Assembly (NCBI GenBank): GCA_963556195.1
Contig: OY744519.1
Coordinates: forward strand, 112,807,581-112,871,580
Length of the DNA stretch: 64,000 nt
Origin: Sepiola atlantica
Lineage: Eukaryota > Mollusca > Cephalopoda > Sepiida > Sepiolidae
Direction of reading: 5' to 3'
Shown: piece by piece, positions 42,162 through 54,723 of the stretch
How the letters are laid out: the number at the start of each line of letters is the position of its first letter
Position numbering within the stretch: the first letter of the stretch is position 1
Notes under the pieces: model-generated
What the model was told of the DNA's origin: nothing
Databases searched by the model: none
Seen by the model: the letters and a program-made list of their open reading frames with translations, nothing else
Made by a program: the position numbers and the translations under genes

Positions 42162-44840
42162 GGGAGAACTTTGAGAAAGCCTGCTGGGGACCCTAAGAAA
42201 GGATGATTTCATCAGCCCTCTAGAACCCTCCTACATTTTATTTTATGTCACCTTAAAATACTGTCAGTAAAAAGTATATAGTCACTTTTAAGAGTAACAG
42301 CATATATGAAAAACAACTGTTATGCACTTAAACTTAAATTGTTTTTGTTTTTTTAAATCGTTACAATGTTAAATCAAAAACGTGTATTCTTTATAAAATA
42401 TAAAATTTATTTGATAAATGCTGAAAATTTCTTTTAAATTGGATAATATTTTGATTTTGGTGATTAAAAACAAATTAATGTGTTGGTTTTTTCATAAAAA
42501 GTAACCAATATCATAGATTCGGGCATGAACTATAGTGTAGGCACTGCATGTATGTGTGTGCGAGTGTTTGTTGATGTGCGTTTTTTTTTTCACGTTATCA
42601 AACTGCATTTGGTAACAAGGTTCAGACTTGAAAGCTCTGAGGAGTTTCAATTCAGCATTTAGTTATTAGTGCTCTCAGGTCTACTCTGATCAGAAATGTA
42701 GAGACAGACCTGTTGCTAGGAAACCAGATTGGTTGGCTCACAGTGAGACTCTTAAACTTTGTTAGGTACTCTAAATTTAAAACTCTCACTTAGATTGCAT
42801 TCAAAATATTTTATTTATGATTTTTTCCCATAAAGGCAAGATGTCACAAATATTTCAGAAAATATTTAGAAAATACATTATAAGGATTTTATAAGTTGAA
42901 TAATTTTTATGTCATGTTAAAATGGTATTTTTTATTCTAACAACACTTTTCTATTAAATGATAGTTGAGAAAAAATCTTCGATTGGACAAATTTACTAAA
43001 AGGCTTTTATTATCTATCTATACACCACTGAAACGTTATGGTATTTTGGGGATTTGTCTGTTCGTACAAAAACAGAAAAATGTGATCGGCAGTAGTTTTA
43101 CGATGTCAATCTCCGAGTTCAACTCTCACGTAAGTCTAAAGGATCTTTTTCTTAACTGGTTACGTGACTTATAAATTTAAAAATTTAACATAACCTAATA
43201 ACATGAAAAAGCATTACATAATTTTTTTATTGAATTAACTGACTTTTTCTTTTGATTATCAGCAAAAAGTGTAGATATCACGGAAATGGAAAATAAATGG
43301 TTACACTCTATTAAGAGAATGTATAGCAATAGTGCTATTGCTTATTAGGACGAAAATGCTATTTATTTTCTTTTACAGTCCTCATATATTTAATACGGGC
43401 ATCTCTTTTTCAGTTATTCAACTATATTATTTCAATTTTCTTCGTTTTTTGCTGTCATCATACAAATATGGAAAAGGTGAGAAATATATTTATTAGATTA
43501 GAATCTCTCTATTCAGGTGCTCTGTTTTTCCCTAGCCATAATTGTTTCATACAGTATTCCATTCTTATATAATACGTACACTTGCAGTTTTAAATGTTAA
43601 TTTTTGGAATTATTGTCCAAAAAATCCTTTTAGAATATTCAATAATAGTCAATAAATCGCAATATTTTAGTAAAGTATTTTTATCGTTTTGAATAAACTA
43701 ACAATATCTAAAACGCAAAGTAAGACGACTTCCTCTCATTCATTTTCACTTCCTTAATTTTATTTTGACATTAATATTAGAACTGAAAATTGCATGGTTA
43801 AAGTGTTGTTGTTTTTTACCAAACTTTTCAAAATAGAATGGAAAACATAATCCTAGAGTGAATAAAAATGTATTTAATGCAATGACGTCATTTATGGCAG
43901 TCAAAGTATTAATAAATAACAGACTAATCCATTCACAGTTATACAAATGATATTCTGATTGGACACTGGACAGAACAGTACAGGTGATTTCGAATTTCCT
44001 ACTCATCAATTAGGCGACCATAATTTTCTTTTTAAAAAAATGATCTACATCATATTAAAATCTACATTCGCCTCCAACAAGATCAACTAATAGAATTCCG
44101 TCACCATTTATTGTGTGTATGCATATTTAGATGCGGGTGTGTAAAAATAAGGTTAGAATATTTATTTGCTTATTTTACATGTTTTTTTTTTGTACATTTC
44201 CCAAAATAAGCTCATAGCAATATCTAATGATCACATCAGAATGAACTACAATTTCCTCAAAAACTGACCCCATCGATCACATTTTTTAGTTATATATAAA
44301 TTTAATTCATATCTTTCAGATGCGCACCAACATTAAACGATTAATCAATGAAGCCATATTTTCCATTTTTCTCTTCGTATCCCATGAGAATGTCTTCATT
44401 CTTCTTTGTTTTCCTATCATGATTATAAAACATAGCAATTCTATCTGCAAATGGAATTTCCTATCCATTTTCCAAATTCCCATTGCCACATATCATCCTT
44501 TAAAAAATGACTTATTCAGTCATGTTTTATTATTTTTACTAAGTGGATCTGTATGCTACAGTGATACATACATAAATGCACACTCACACATACAACGTCT
44601 GTCTTAAAAGTAACGACTGGGTGTTCCGTGTGAGCTATAGGCGAAAGAGGGATAAGCGGATTGTGTTATTATCGAACGCTTGATATCTAATTGCAACCGT
44701 AACTTTTTGCAACCATTGCATTTTTTTCACCTGCTTTTGTTTACATTTCCTCTTATTTAGGTTGTTCAGCTATGAACAATAGAAAAAGAATGATAAATAA
44801 CGAGCAACTAATTAAAAGAATATCATTATACAGGAACGAC
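42159..44840. other. No gene recognised
   Basis: AT-rich. Small ORFs (for example 42,965-43,174 and 44,320-44,607, plus strand) show no family I know. Confidence 0.5.
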
Positions 44841-44844
44841 CACT

Positions 44845-44935
44845 CTATTCAGCTGATCTTGCCCCATGTGATTTTTCCCTAATTTCAATGGGATCATCAA
44901 GGGGACATGCTTTGAAAGTTACATACTATATTATT
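44845..44935 (+). pseudogene. Mariner-type transposase scrap
   Basis: Plus-strand text reads PLYSADLAPCDFSLI in one frame, the PYSPDLAPSDF block around the third catalytic Asp of mariner transposases, followed by degraded KGTCFESY. Only this ~90-bp scrap is visible. Confidence 0.6.
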
Positions 44936-44944
44936 TTTCAATGT

Positions 44945-45650
44945 AATTGTTGCCGGCAGAGACGATCATCTAAAGGTGGGTGCGAAATGAGTCACACACT
45001 TTGGCGACCATGTTCTTGTCTGTAGTGGCGAATGCCTTCATGATGACAGCCTTCAGGGAGTCAACCATGTTGTAGCGTGCTTGTTGATCTTGGCCTCGAT
45101 CATGCCCCAGAATAAATAGTCAAGGGGGTTACAGTTGGGCAAGAGGGCAGCCAAAAGTCTGGTGACCAATGGTGAGGAACATTGTTGAGCAGCAAGGCCT
45201 GGGTCGTCTTAGCTTTGTGTACAGAAGCAGAGTCCTGTTAAAAGATATAAGTGCGTCCGGTGGTGGCTATCCCGTCCATCCAGGGCTTTACCATGCTCCT
45301 CAGCACCTCCTGGTAGATCTATATGGTGACTCTCAGGCTCTTTTGAAAGGAGAACAGAGGCATGACGTCCCTCTCGCTGGAGATGACGTCAAAGGCCATG
45401 ATGGATGGGGGGAACTTCATATCCTTCATGCAAAAGGAACAAGGACTTTCTGGAGCAGCTTAAGGTCCTTATCAATGCAGACCCTAGCTCGTCCATTGGC
45501 GACAAGGCTGAATGTTCATAAGACAACGAACCTTTGTGCTATCCATGAGGATCTGTGATACAACAACTATGTTCTGAAGTTGGGGCAGATGCTCTCAGAG
45601 CCCATGAAGATTACGAGAATTGAGAGATGTGAGCTGCTCATCATTTCCTT
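44945..45650 (-). pseudogene. IS630/Tc1-mariner-like (DDE_3-type) transposase relic
   Basis: Minus strand, several frames. Reading from 45,420 down: FPPSIMAFDVISSERDVMPL, then IYQEVLRSMVKPWMDGIA, RTYIF-stop-QDSASVHKAKTTQA (second catalytic Asp), NNVPHHW, then LPNCNPLDYLFWGMIEA-like text with the third acidic position, and near 45,060-44,985 VDSLKAVIMKAFATTDKNMV followed by AKVCDSF. At least one stop and several frameshifts. The same branch is represented by a partial copy at the right edge of the window (63.8 kb). Confidence 0.75.
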
Positions 45651-45788
45651 TTCTAACTGCTGGATAAATCTGCTTCTTTTCTGACGAGAAGATTTGTTTG
45701 TTTTAGTAATAAAATATTACCTCGTTCTTAGTAATAATGGTTATTTCACCAATATTATTGTACTGCATGTTACATTTCTGTACCTGCA

Positions 45789-46519
45789 AAATTCTGGGTA
45801 CTGATATCAAATATGAACCAGTTTCCGGGAACTTAGCATTGGCAGCATTCGGGCATGTTATGTAAACACCCAAAAGATGCCGAGGCGATTAGCCAATCAG
45901 CTGTCAGCTTTCAGACCACATGGAAGGAATGTGGCATTGGATTACCGAACACTCAGACCGATTGGAAAAATATTTTGAGAGAGGTCTGCGAAGACCATTT
46001 GTTACGAAATCCTCATCAGATCGGCAGCCCAGGGCATACAGTTGAGATAGACGAGTCTTTGTTTAAACCTAACCATAATCCAACTGATTAAAAAAGAAAA
46101 TGTCAACAAAAAAAAACGCACAAAAAATTATTTTTCAGTTTGAAGAAACACAAAAAACCTACTTTTTAATCAGTCGACTGAATAAAAAAGAAATGCAAAA
46201 ATAAATAATAAAAATGTATTTATTAACAGTTGTTTAGCATTGTTTTGTTAAAAATAATATTTATTAACAGTTGTTTTGCATTGTTTTGTTAAAAACAAAT
46301 ATTTATTAACAGTGATTTCGCTATGTTTTGTTCGTTTTTTTGTTATTTGATATCTTTTTTGAAAACAAAACTGGAAAAATACGACACAGCAACGTATTGA
46401 AGTTATCGTCTGTCAACATTCACCTCGGCATCTCTCGGGTGTTTATGTAACATGCCCGAACGCTGCCAATGCAAAGTTCCCGGAAACAGGTTCACATTCG
46501 ATATCAGTACCAAATTCTG
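45789..46519 (+). mobile_element. Merlin-type DNA transposon, deletion derivative, 92-bp TIRs and perfect 8-bp TSD
   Basis: Element 45,797-46,511 (715 bp). TIRs: 45,797-45,888, starting GGTACTGATATC, and 46,420-46,511, its inverse, with about ten mismatches over 92 bp (shared blocks include GTTTCCGGGAACTT, GCATTGGCAGC and GATGCCGAGG). Flanks AAATTCTG at 45,789-45,796 and 46,512-46,519 form a perfect 8-bp target duplication, as expected of Merlin. A transposase fragment is inside. Around 46,218-46,320 an ATTTATTAACAGT phrase recurs three times at ~41-bp spacing. Confidence 0.9.
45855..46091 (+). pseudogene. Merlin (ISXO2-like) transposase fragment
   Basis: A 78-aa ORF inside the TIRs. It contains DWKNILREVCEDHLLRNPHQ and then IGSPGHTVEIDESLF, the conserved GGPGxxVEIDES block that carries the first catalytic Asp of ISXO2-like/Merlin transposases. 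Everything downstream of that block is missing, so it is non-autonomous. The N-terminal ~18 residues overlap the left TIR. Confidence 0.82.
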
Positions 46520-47330
46520 TTTAAATAATAATTCATAACTCTTCAGTTAAAAGGTGCCATGATGCCAGCTTTACATTTAGCTAAGAGCAAAAATAACAAA
46601 ACTTTTGTTCTTTTCTTTGGTTTTTGTTTGGATGTTTTATTCTTTGTTTACAGGAAAGCAAAGGAATCCAAATATAATCACTGAATAAAGTTAAAACATT
46701 TTATGGCAATATCAAAATGTAATTATTTGTTACAGATATCAATCACTACTGTGCATATTAAATATTAACGAGTACTGTGTATCATAGATATTCCACGAAG
46801 GAGTCAATACCGATTCGTCTTATTTCAGAATAATCAGATCGAGGCAAGAACTGTTTATAATATCCAAAGTGTTGTAGCTGGAATATAAAACAAAATCTAT
46901 TGAATCGAATGAATGTTTGATTTATTAGAAAATCTCATTTATCAAGAACGTGTGTGCAAATCTATTATGAGAATATAAAGCATGGCTCGAATTAGCAATG
47001 AATTGCAATTCTAACGAATCGGTATTTTATCATTTATTGTCAAGAATTTTCAATGAATATATTTGCTTCATTGCAAGAGTAGAATTCTAAAACAACATGA
47101 ATTAAGTTTTTGCTAAAGAAAACACAACTATTTGAAAATTTTGCATAGGAACTTAACAATATGACAACTCTATCAATCCATCTCTATATCCACATGCAAA
47201 TGTATATATTAATAAAGATCTCCCATATTTGAAATGAGTTTTGTGTGGCCTGTGGTTGTGGTAGAGAGGTGAAGAAGGTCTCGGTGATTTTCATGTTCTT
47301 CATTAATTATTATAACAATTTCTCAATAAT
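46520..47330. other. No gene recognised
   Basis: AT-rich non-coding sequence; nothing recognised. Confidence 0.5.
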
Positions 47331-47336
47331 AAACAA

Positions 47337-48150
47337 TTGGAGCACAGGGAGAAGCAGGTGCTAGTGTGATTGCAAGAGTTATGTGGTTTAGTCGCCAAAT
47401 GAGTTATCCCCCCTTTGCAAATTGGCTGTTTGGGGTCTCTAACTGCTAGATGGCTCTGTTTGGTAGTCAATTTGCATAGGGGGTGAATTGATTAGTATAA
47501 GAACTGAAGAGTGTTGTTGCTCAGTGAACAGAGTGAAGTGCAGAGAGAAAGAGGTGAGGTTGACAGTGGAGCATCAGACTTCTATTTTTCAAGAAGTTTT
47601 CTTTTACAGATAGACCAGAAATTAGAAGTGGATGAAGTTAGTTCAGAGAACTTCTTCCATTACTAACCAGTAAAGCGTTACTACTGTCGATCAATGGAAG
47701 AGTCTATCAGGCATGTGTACGCAGTGTGGTGATGCACGGAAGTGAAACCTGGCCAATAAATGTTGAGGACATGCGTTGCATGGAGAGAAATGTTATGAGA
47801 ATAAACGATGGATATGTTATGTGAATCTTAAATACAAGATTAGATCTGATGACGTCAGAAGAAGATTAAATGTGGATAGCATAGGGAGATGAGTACAGAA
47901 CTTTAAACTTCGATGGTATGGCCATGTTGAAAGAATGGATGAGAATTCTTCGATTAGTAAATGTAGAACAACTTAGTTGATAATCAAGAAAACATGTGAG
48001 GAAATGATAAGGATGGACTTAATAGAAAGAGGTATAAACAAACACCCGCCCAGAGATAGGTTTCTTTGGAAGTCGATTTTTAAAAGCCGTCCAACACATA
48101 CCAGCATGTAAAAATGGACGTTTAACCGAATATGGTGATGATAATGGTCT
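47337..48150 (+). pseudogene. RTE-like LINE 3' relic, interrupted by an insertion
   Basis: The text GAGASVIARV (47,350-47,380) continues after an insert at 47,630-47,960 with LLLSINGRVYQACVRSVVMH, GSETWPINVEDMRCMERNVM, then in other frames WYGHVERMDE and a 3' end AAAAGCCGTCCAACACATAC followed by a GATGAT-type tail. The family is the RT thumb/C-terminal region of an RTE-like LINE; other copies lie at 62.3 kb (minus) and 63.3 kb (plus). Multiple stops. Confidence 0.75.
47382..47608. mobile_element. Insertion in the LINE relic, possible solo LTR
   Basis: Comparison with the uninterrupted copy at 63,400 shows about 230 extra bp. They begin TGTGGTTTAGTCGCC and end TTCTTTTACA (TG...CA) and contain GTATAAGAACTG, compatible with a small LTR. 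I see no perfect target duplication. Confidence 0.5.
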
Positions 48151-51100
48151 TCATCATTTTCTCTATCAATGGTCATGAGGTGTTGAGGGAAATGGTTCTT
48201 TTTAGGTTTGATGTCTTTAAAATGGTGACATGTTGTCAAGGTCAACAGATTCTGTCGTTTCCCTTAGAAGATACTTATGAGAATGAGAAAGGGTTTGTTT
48301 TTTTCAACATCGTCCTCAAACTGTTGATGATTTGGAAGAAAAGATCAAATAGGAATCGGTGCAATTTAACCTGAATAACAGGAAGAGCGATGAACTATTT
48401 CCGGAAACGACAAAAGCTGTATGTCATCAACAAAAAAACTGCTATTTCTCTGTTATAATTTTAGCATCTATTAAGGCAAAAATATTTTTCATGTACTTTT
48501 AAAAAATATAATCAGTTTTTTTTTATCTAGATATAATTTTAAACATCTTATTTTCATCTCATTCTTCATTTTCACTTTCAAATTTATCTTTATCTTTACT
48601 GTTTTTACATTTTTTTGGGGGGGGGGAGGCAGCAATTATTCTCAGTTCATTTGTTTTATTTACACTTGATTATTTTATTTGTTAACCACATACATTCATC
48701 TCATTTTCACTTTTAAAAATTATCGTTGCCATAATTTTCATCTAAAATTTTTGCTTTGTTTTTGTTGTTGTTACTTTTGCTTCCTTATTCGTTTCAATTA
48801 GATTTACATTCTTCCACGTGTAGACATTTCAGCCATTTTTATTTATCAGGAACATTTTGTTCATGCCAATCTCAATATTCTGATGCTATAAGTGCTGTCA
48901 AATCATCTGTTTTGGTTGAAGGAGAAAAAAAGGAAAATCTTAAGTGACATATTGTTCAGAAACAATATTGGAGTTCATGGTCACTAACGAAATGGTGAAA
49001 TGAAAATATAACACAGGATATTTGCATCAAAATATCTATTACTAGTTTTCAACATGGCTGATTTCAATAGGTTGGCATAATTTTTCAATTTGGGCTTCTT
49101 TCTACTCTTTTCTATTTGCATTCATATTCTTCCATAATGGCCATTCCTTCTAAACAATCTTTCTCTTATTTCTGTTCAGCTTCTTTAAATATTTCTAATT
49201 GCCTGTCTCTAATACCACCTTAATGTATTTCTTACCTTCTTTCTAAACATCATTCTACCATTTCTATTTTAATCAGCCGATTTATTATTTCTATTCATTC
49301 TATTATTTTCATATTTATATTCTTTATTTTTGTTTGCCGACAGGAATATAAATTTACTTGTTGCTTTGTTTCAATTTCTTTTGGTTCTATGAGTAAATTT
49401 CCCCTTTTCCCCTCCATTTTCTTTTTCTTTCTTCCCTCATTCTTCTTCAGCTGAACTTGTGTTTCCTTTCCTTATATTATTTGCATCTATTACTTTTTCG
49501 TATCCTTCCTTTCGATATATTTATTCATTCTAATTTATTTTCAATCCTTTATTGTTTTCTTTAAAGCTTCTTTGAATCTTTAACTTTTTTTATTCTTCAT
49601 TTTATTATTTCCTCCAAATATAATTCCATATCGCAATTTTCTTTTAACTTTATTAAGTTTTCCATTATCCCTTATACCCTTTTCAAAATTCAAATTTATT
49701 TTTTTATCTACTTTGCCTACTTATCAATGTAAAGTAATGTTCTGAATATTAAAGATTGTTTATATATTAATAAAATGCCCCAAAGGAATTATGCTTAAAG
49801 AAAATCTCTTAATAGAAATTGGGAGAGACAAAATATTAATGCAGCAATGATGAGAGGAAAAATGGTTGAAGATAAACAGCAAAGAATAGAAAAACTATAA
49901 ATAATAAAGCATCGTAATTGTCTTCCACTCCAGGATTTGACTTTAAGGGTAAATAGACATCCTAAAAATGGCGAAATCACTCTTTGTTTCGACATACAGA
50001 TATTTTATCACAAGATTTTCTTATTTTGCTCTACTTTCTGAATATTGTAAGCAGCTTTAGTGGCCTTGTACCACACTTTAAAATAATATTTATCTACAAA
50101 CTTAAAGCAACAGGTTCAGATAGATTCTATCAGTAATTATATGGTTATAATTTTAATAAAATATTACTTATAGATATTCTTTCGATGTGTGCATGGAATA
50201 AGATTTAAAGTTGAGCATTTGTTAAATAAACCGTTGATATGTTTTGATAAATCAAACAGGATGAGTGCAATAAAAGCACTGGTCAAAATAAGAAACGTGA
50301 AAAACAAACTTCAATGGCTTTAAAATTCGAATATTTTGAATTATACAAACAAGATTACTATTTAAAAAAAATTAATTTTGAATTCATTGAAACCCATTTA
50401 TTATTTTTTCATAAAATGATAAACAATATTTGGAGTTTGGGCATGGAGATAAATGGAAATAATTTAGCAAAAATTTAATGAAATCTTTAGGAATTTATTA
50501 GGTAGCCATTATGTATATTTAGGGTCCTTGTCAAAGGAGAAAATTCCAGATTAGGGTCTCAACATTGATCCTTACATTCTCCACCACCAGTCTGGACTTA
50601 GTTTTGCATTTAATGAAGAAAATATTTGCATCCTCACCACAATCAACTAAATTGCACTGTTTGCTTATTCTATAAATATTTCAGATATAATTAAATTAAT
50701 TAAAGTTAAATAAATATAATTACAACCACCCAAGACTTGGTCAAGGCAATGATATATCTAAAAAGAAATATTATATTTAATTTAAAACCCAATCTTTGAT
50801 GTATAAAAATACATTTATTCTGTTGAGGATAGAACATTATCAAAAGAAAGAATGACAAAGTTTATCCATAAAAAATAATTATTTTTTAATTGACAACATG
50901 TTAAAACAACGAAATAAAGAGTTGTAAAGAATGAGAGTTCAAAGTGTCCGAGAAGATTCTCATGAAAGAAGAGTTGTTTTGTTTGTAAGGAGAAATTGAG
51001 AGCACATGTTTGTTTCGGCTAGCACCACATGCGTTTACGTGCGTGTAAGTGAGATAGGCATGTCATGGTGATCTATTCGTGTTTTGTTAGATGTTTAGTA

Positions 51101-51230
51101 GTTTATGCAAGTCTCTCATTGCATCTGCTGCTATTCCCCCAGGGAGCCGAAGCTATTTTTTTCGGGGCTGTTTTCACGTGCATCGACTGTGGAAGAAACC
51201 CAGAAAAAATAAAAATAAAGCCGTATGTTT
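48151..51230. other. No gene recognised
   Basis: AT-rich and pyrimidine-rich. A G run at 48,615-48,625. Small ORFs are low-complexity. Nothing supportable. Confidence 0.5.
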
Positions 51231-51231
51231 G

Positions 51232-51392
51232 AGTTCTTATGGTATTTAATTTACCTCCTCCCCAAGAGGTTAGACACAAGGTCAGGCGTGGGTTTTGATA
51301 AAAGTGTTTCTGTGGAGCAAACCGGATTCGAACCTGGCACAACCAGATCCTCAGTCCGTGTCGTTAACCACTTAGCTACCGAGCCATCATAG
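51232..51392 (-). mobile_element. tRNA-derived SINE
   Basis: Minus strand: head GGCTCGGTAGCTAAGTGGTT (A box, 51,387-51,368), then B box GGTTCGAATCC (51,333-51,323), CAAAACCCACGCCTGACC, and the tail CTTGTGTCTAACCTCTTGGG then AGGAGGTAAAT. About 160 bp. The copy at 38.9 kb is from the same family. The A and B boxes are close to consensus, so it could be transcribed by RNA polymerase III. Confidence 0.85.
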
Positions 51393-53040
51393 GTTCATAT
51401 AGTATGCACAACGTTTTGGGACTGAATATTTCTTGCACTTTGATTGGTTGATTTGAACTTTTGTCCCATCGAAAGTCGCTACATAATAACATTTGCTGCC
51501 ACTATCTCTTCGAACAATTGTTAGTTTTTGACTAATGCCATATTTCCCGATACCATGATTACCGGTATCACTGTTACCTGTGCAGTTATTACTTGAGTTA
51601 CTTAAGCCTGGAAAAAATGCGAATCTATGTGAGAAACTAACAAAAAGAACAAAAAGGTCAAAACAAGGGCCAGATATTAAGATGACAGTTCCAAAAGTAA
51701 AAAATAATATGAATATGTGTTGTTAAAAAGTAATAAGATAATATCTAAAATAAAAAAAAATGAGAATAATTGACCCCCCCCCCAAAAAAAATAGAAAGAA
51801 TGAAAAAAGAATAAAGATATTTTTAAAGATGAATATGTATGGCTAAAAAATGTTTTAAAGGCACGTGTAAAATAAAGAAACAGAGAAAATTAAAGATTTG
51901 AACATCAGAGTGAATGAAATTTGTAAAAATAGAAAAAGAAAAATGAAATATAAAAAAGAAGGAAGAAAAAATGACTTTAAGGTTAAAAATAGAAATAAGA
52001 CAAGATTAAATCTTTAGGAGAATTCGGAGGGAATAAATGATAAGGAAATTAAAAAACATAAAGAAAGAAGTTCAAGGTCGAATCGAAAAAAATAAGGAAA
52101 TGGAAACAGAATCAAAATGCAAATGTGACACGGAGGAAAAGAATTGAAGGGTGATAAAAAATAGAAATTTTATATCTAAAAGAGTGAACAAAAATGAAAG
52201 AGTAAGGGAAGGATACCATAATAAATGAAGAAAAAGGAGACAATTAATAAACACATGATGAAATATGGGAAAAAATCTCTGATACAACCATAGGAAAAAA
52301 TGATGAGTGAAAAAAAATTCTATGGTGCAGTTTGATCAAAGTAGAACAGGTTGAGCAATCATTCCAGATTGTTTATAGATCAATAGTTTAATGATTGAGC
52401 GAATGATTTGTTTCAACCCTTCTTGATCAAATTTCTGTTTTTGTTCTTGAATATTTTAGCTTTCCTCTTCCTTGTGTTCTCATGTCAAAATAATCGTTGA
52501 AAAAAGGATAACAGGAAGAGCATAAAAATCATCTTAAGGAGTCTGCTGTTTTGAACAGTTATTTTCAAAGAAAAAGTTCAAGACTTTATTCACAAACATT
52601 TTTCCTCCATTCTGATCATACGTTCAGATATTTTCCCACATGGTGGTCTCAATGTTTTCAATAAAACAAATTATTATAAACACAGATAAGCAATCATTCT
52701 GAATTTAGTTTTTAGCTTAATATGAACAAAACTACATTACAAAATTAATAATAATAAGTACATTTGTGTTATTTCTGTTTTATTATCTTACAAGTAATTT
52801 TCTGTGAAAATGTTCATGAGATTATTTGAATGTCTTAGATTAAATAATCTTTCTAGAAAAGAAACTAAATAATATATTTAGCAACATGTACAGATAAAAC
52901 ACACACACCGATACACTTCTTGGTAAGTGAAATCACCAACTGCCATTAGCGATAATAAAAAGCTCTTGAGAGACATGGGGCATTTTTCGCCAGTTGACAG
53001 TGTTTCTATAAACATTGAGATTTAGCTTTTTCACGGCTCG
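51393..53040. other. No gene recognised
   Basis: A-rich non-coding sequence with a C/A run at 51,775-51,790. Confidence 0.5.
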
Positions 53041-53044
53041 TTTC

Positions 53045-53165
53045 TGATGGCCGAATAGTTATGAAGTGTCGACTGTCAACAAGACGACCTAGTTTCAATC
53101 CCAGGTTCAAGCACTGTCCTGTCTACCCACACTGAAGACCTGTGATATAACGAAATACTTTATTT
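53045..53165 (+). mobile_element. Relic of a tRNA-headed hammerhead element
   Basis: A box-like TGGCCGAATAGTTA (53,048), B box-like AGTTTCAATCCCAGG (~53,091), then at 53,132-53,138 CTGAAGA and at 53,152-53,155 GAAA, in the same order and spacing as the copies at 7.8-8.4 kb. Stem II is no longer complementary (CCTG... instead of GTCC/GGAC), so no ribozyme activity is expected. It ends at an AT array. Confidence 0.6.
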
Positions 53166-53180
53166 GTGGATGACTATATA

Positions 53181-53183
<3 letters not shown>

Positions 53184-53247
<64 letters not shown>

Positions 53248-53248
53248 C
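53184..53248. repeat. Compound (AT)n(TG)n microsatellite
   Basis: AT array passing into a short TG array, immediately after the hammerhead relic. Confidence 0.9.
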
Positions 53249-53816
53249 TTTGTATCTCTGTTAGAGTTGAAACTGCAAACAAAGCCTTATGACTAAATCA
53301 AACACAACTTTTTTCAAGTAAAATTTCACGTGCAATCCAATGGTGTTATCAATTAAGAAATAGCGTTTTTTACAATAATATTATTGATTCTGTGTTCATT
53401 TCAGGACTCCATAGACAGCAAAGACGATGTTTAACACTTTATTTTCTGGAAAATTAAAAATTATAGAAATAAAAAATAAGAATAAAAATTGTAATATGAG
53501 GTTCAAAGCAGGAGTACACAGCGGTTTTAAATCATAGTTCAAATCGATTCGTCTAGAAATCAATTTCAAAAAGCAAAGATGAAACTCAATAGTTAATATT
53601 TAAAATTTTAATTTGATATTAATAAATAAATAAAACAGTAAATCCAGGTTATATCATTCTATGATTTAATGACAATTCCGGAGCAAAATAACTTTTACAC
53701 GTATTTCTGAAGGAGTTGGAAACAACCACAGGTAATCCAGGCTGTTATAACTGACTCCGTCTTTATCACAAAGATCAAGATGCAAAACATCTGGAGATAA
53801 TCCAGGAAAATACAGA

Positions 53817-53818
<2 letters not shown>
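53249..53818. other. No gene recognised
   Basis: AT-rich non-coding DNA. Confidence 0.5.

Positions 53819-53874
<56 letters not shown>
53819..53874. repeat. (AT)n microsatellite
   Basis: About 55 bp of uninterrupted AT repeats. Confidence 0.95.
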
Positions 53875-53876
<2 letters not shown>

Positions 53877-54504
53877 CAGCACAAAAATTCCAGAATACCA
53901 AATCATTTTAAGATTTACACGCATTTCTGAGAGTGTAGTCAAATTAATATTGAATGAAAATAAATGTATAAAATTAGTTTAGACAATTTTCTTCCTGGTT
54001 TAAGATAGAGATTTTTCACTTGTCTTTCTGTGGACACCTTTCAATGAAAAATGGAAAATAAAACTTTTATCATAGCGCTTCTTCTCTCGTTAACATTAAA
54101 ACATACTTTTTGATTTTCGTTCTTTAACTGGTGCTCATATTGAGACTGTCTACTGTTTTCGGATTTTACTGATTTTTGGACAAATTCTTCTCTCATAATG
54201 GTCCATGAAAGTTCTTTTTTCTGCCGTCGGTTTTTACTCTTTTCTCATCAAAAAACATTCACAATATTGGAACCAGATGCTTTTTTCATCAAAGTAAAAG
54301 TTTGAGTGTGCCATTCATCTTGAATAATGTGACATCAGTCTCAAAACGCGATATTAGGATATTTTAGGAAATTGAAATTTCATCAAAGGTTTTTAAATCT
54401 TTGACTAAAATAAAGACCAAAGAAAAATATTAATCAATTTTACCGATTTCATCTTTTCATATGCTCGGATAATAAACGAAAAGAAAGAAAAAAATTAAAA
54501 AATA

Positions 54505-54506
<2 letters not shown>
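53875..54506. other. No gene recognised
   Basis: AT-rich non-coding DNA. Confidence 0.5.
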
Positions 54507-54568
<62 letters not shown>

Positions 54569-54723
54569 AATAACGTCATACTATTGATTTCGTGCCCAGT
54601 ACTTATCAATGATGTCCTAAAAATCGTAGTGAACTCGGGTAGAGAAAAAACTATGACTCAAATGAAAAGTTGGACGTCATCGATTAGTTCAGAGGCACGA
54701 AACCAATAGTATGACATAATCCA
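54507..54723. repeat. (AT)n array followed by an inverted repeat with ~50-bp arms
   Basis: The AT array covers 54,507-54,566. Then the left arm 54,568-54,617 (GTCATACTATTGATTTCGTG, ATGATGTCC) is inverted at 54,672-54,722 (GGACGTCATCGATTAGTTC, CACGAAACCAATAGTATGAC) across a 54-bp centre. About 80% identity. Probably a small foldback element. Confidence 0.7.

Noticed and set aside
51323..51392. tRNA gene at 51.3 kb
   Set aside because: The head continues into a SINE body and shared tail, and the acceptor stem does not pair.
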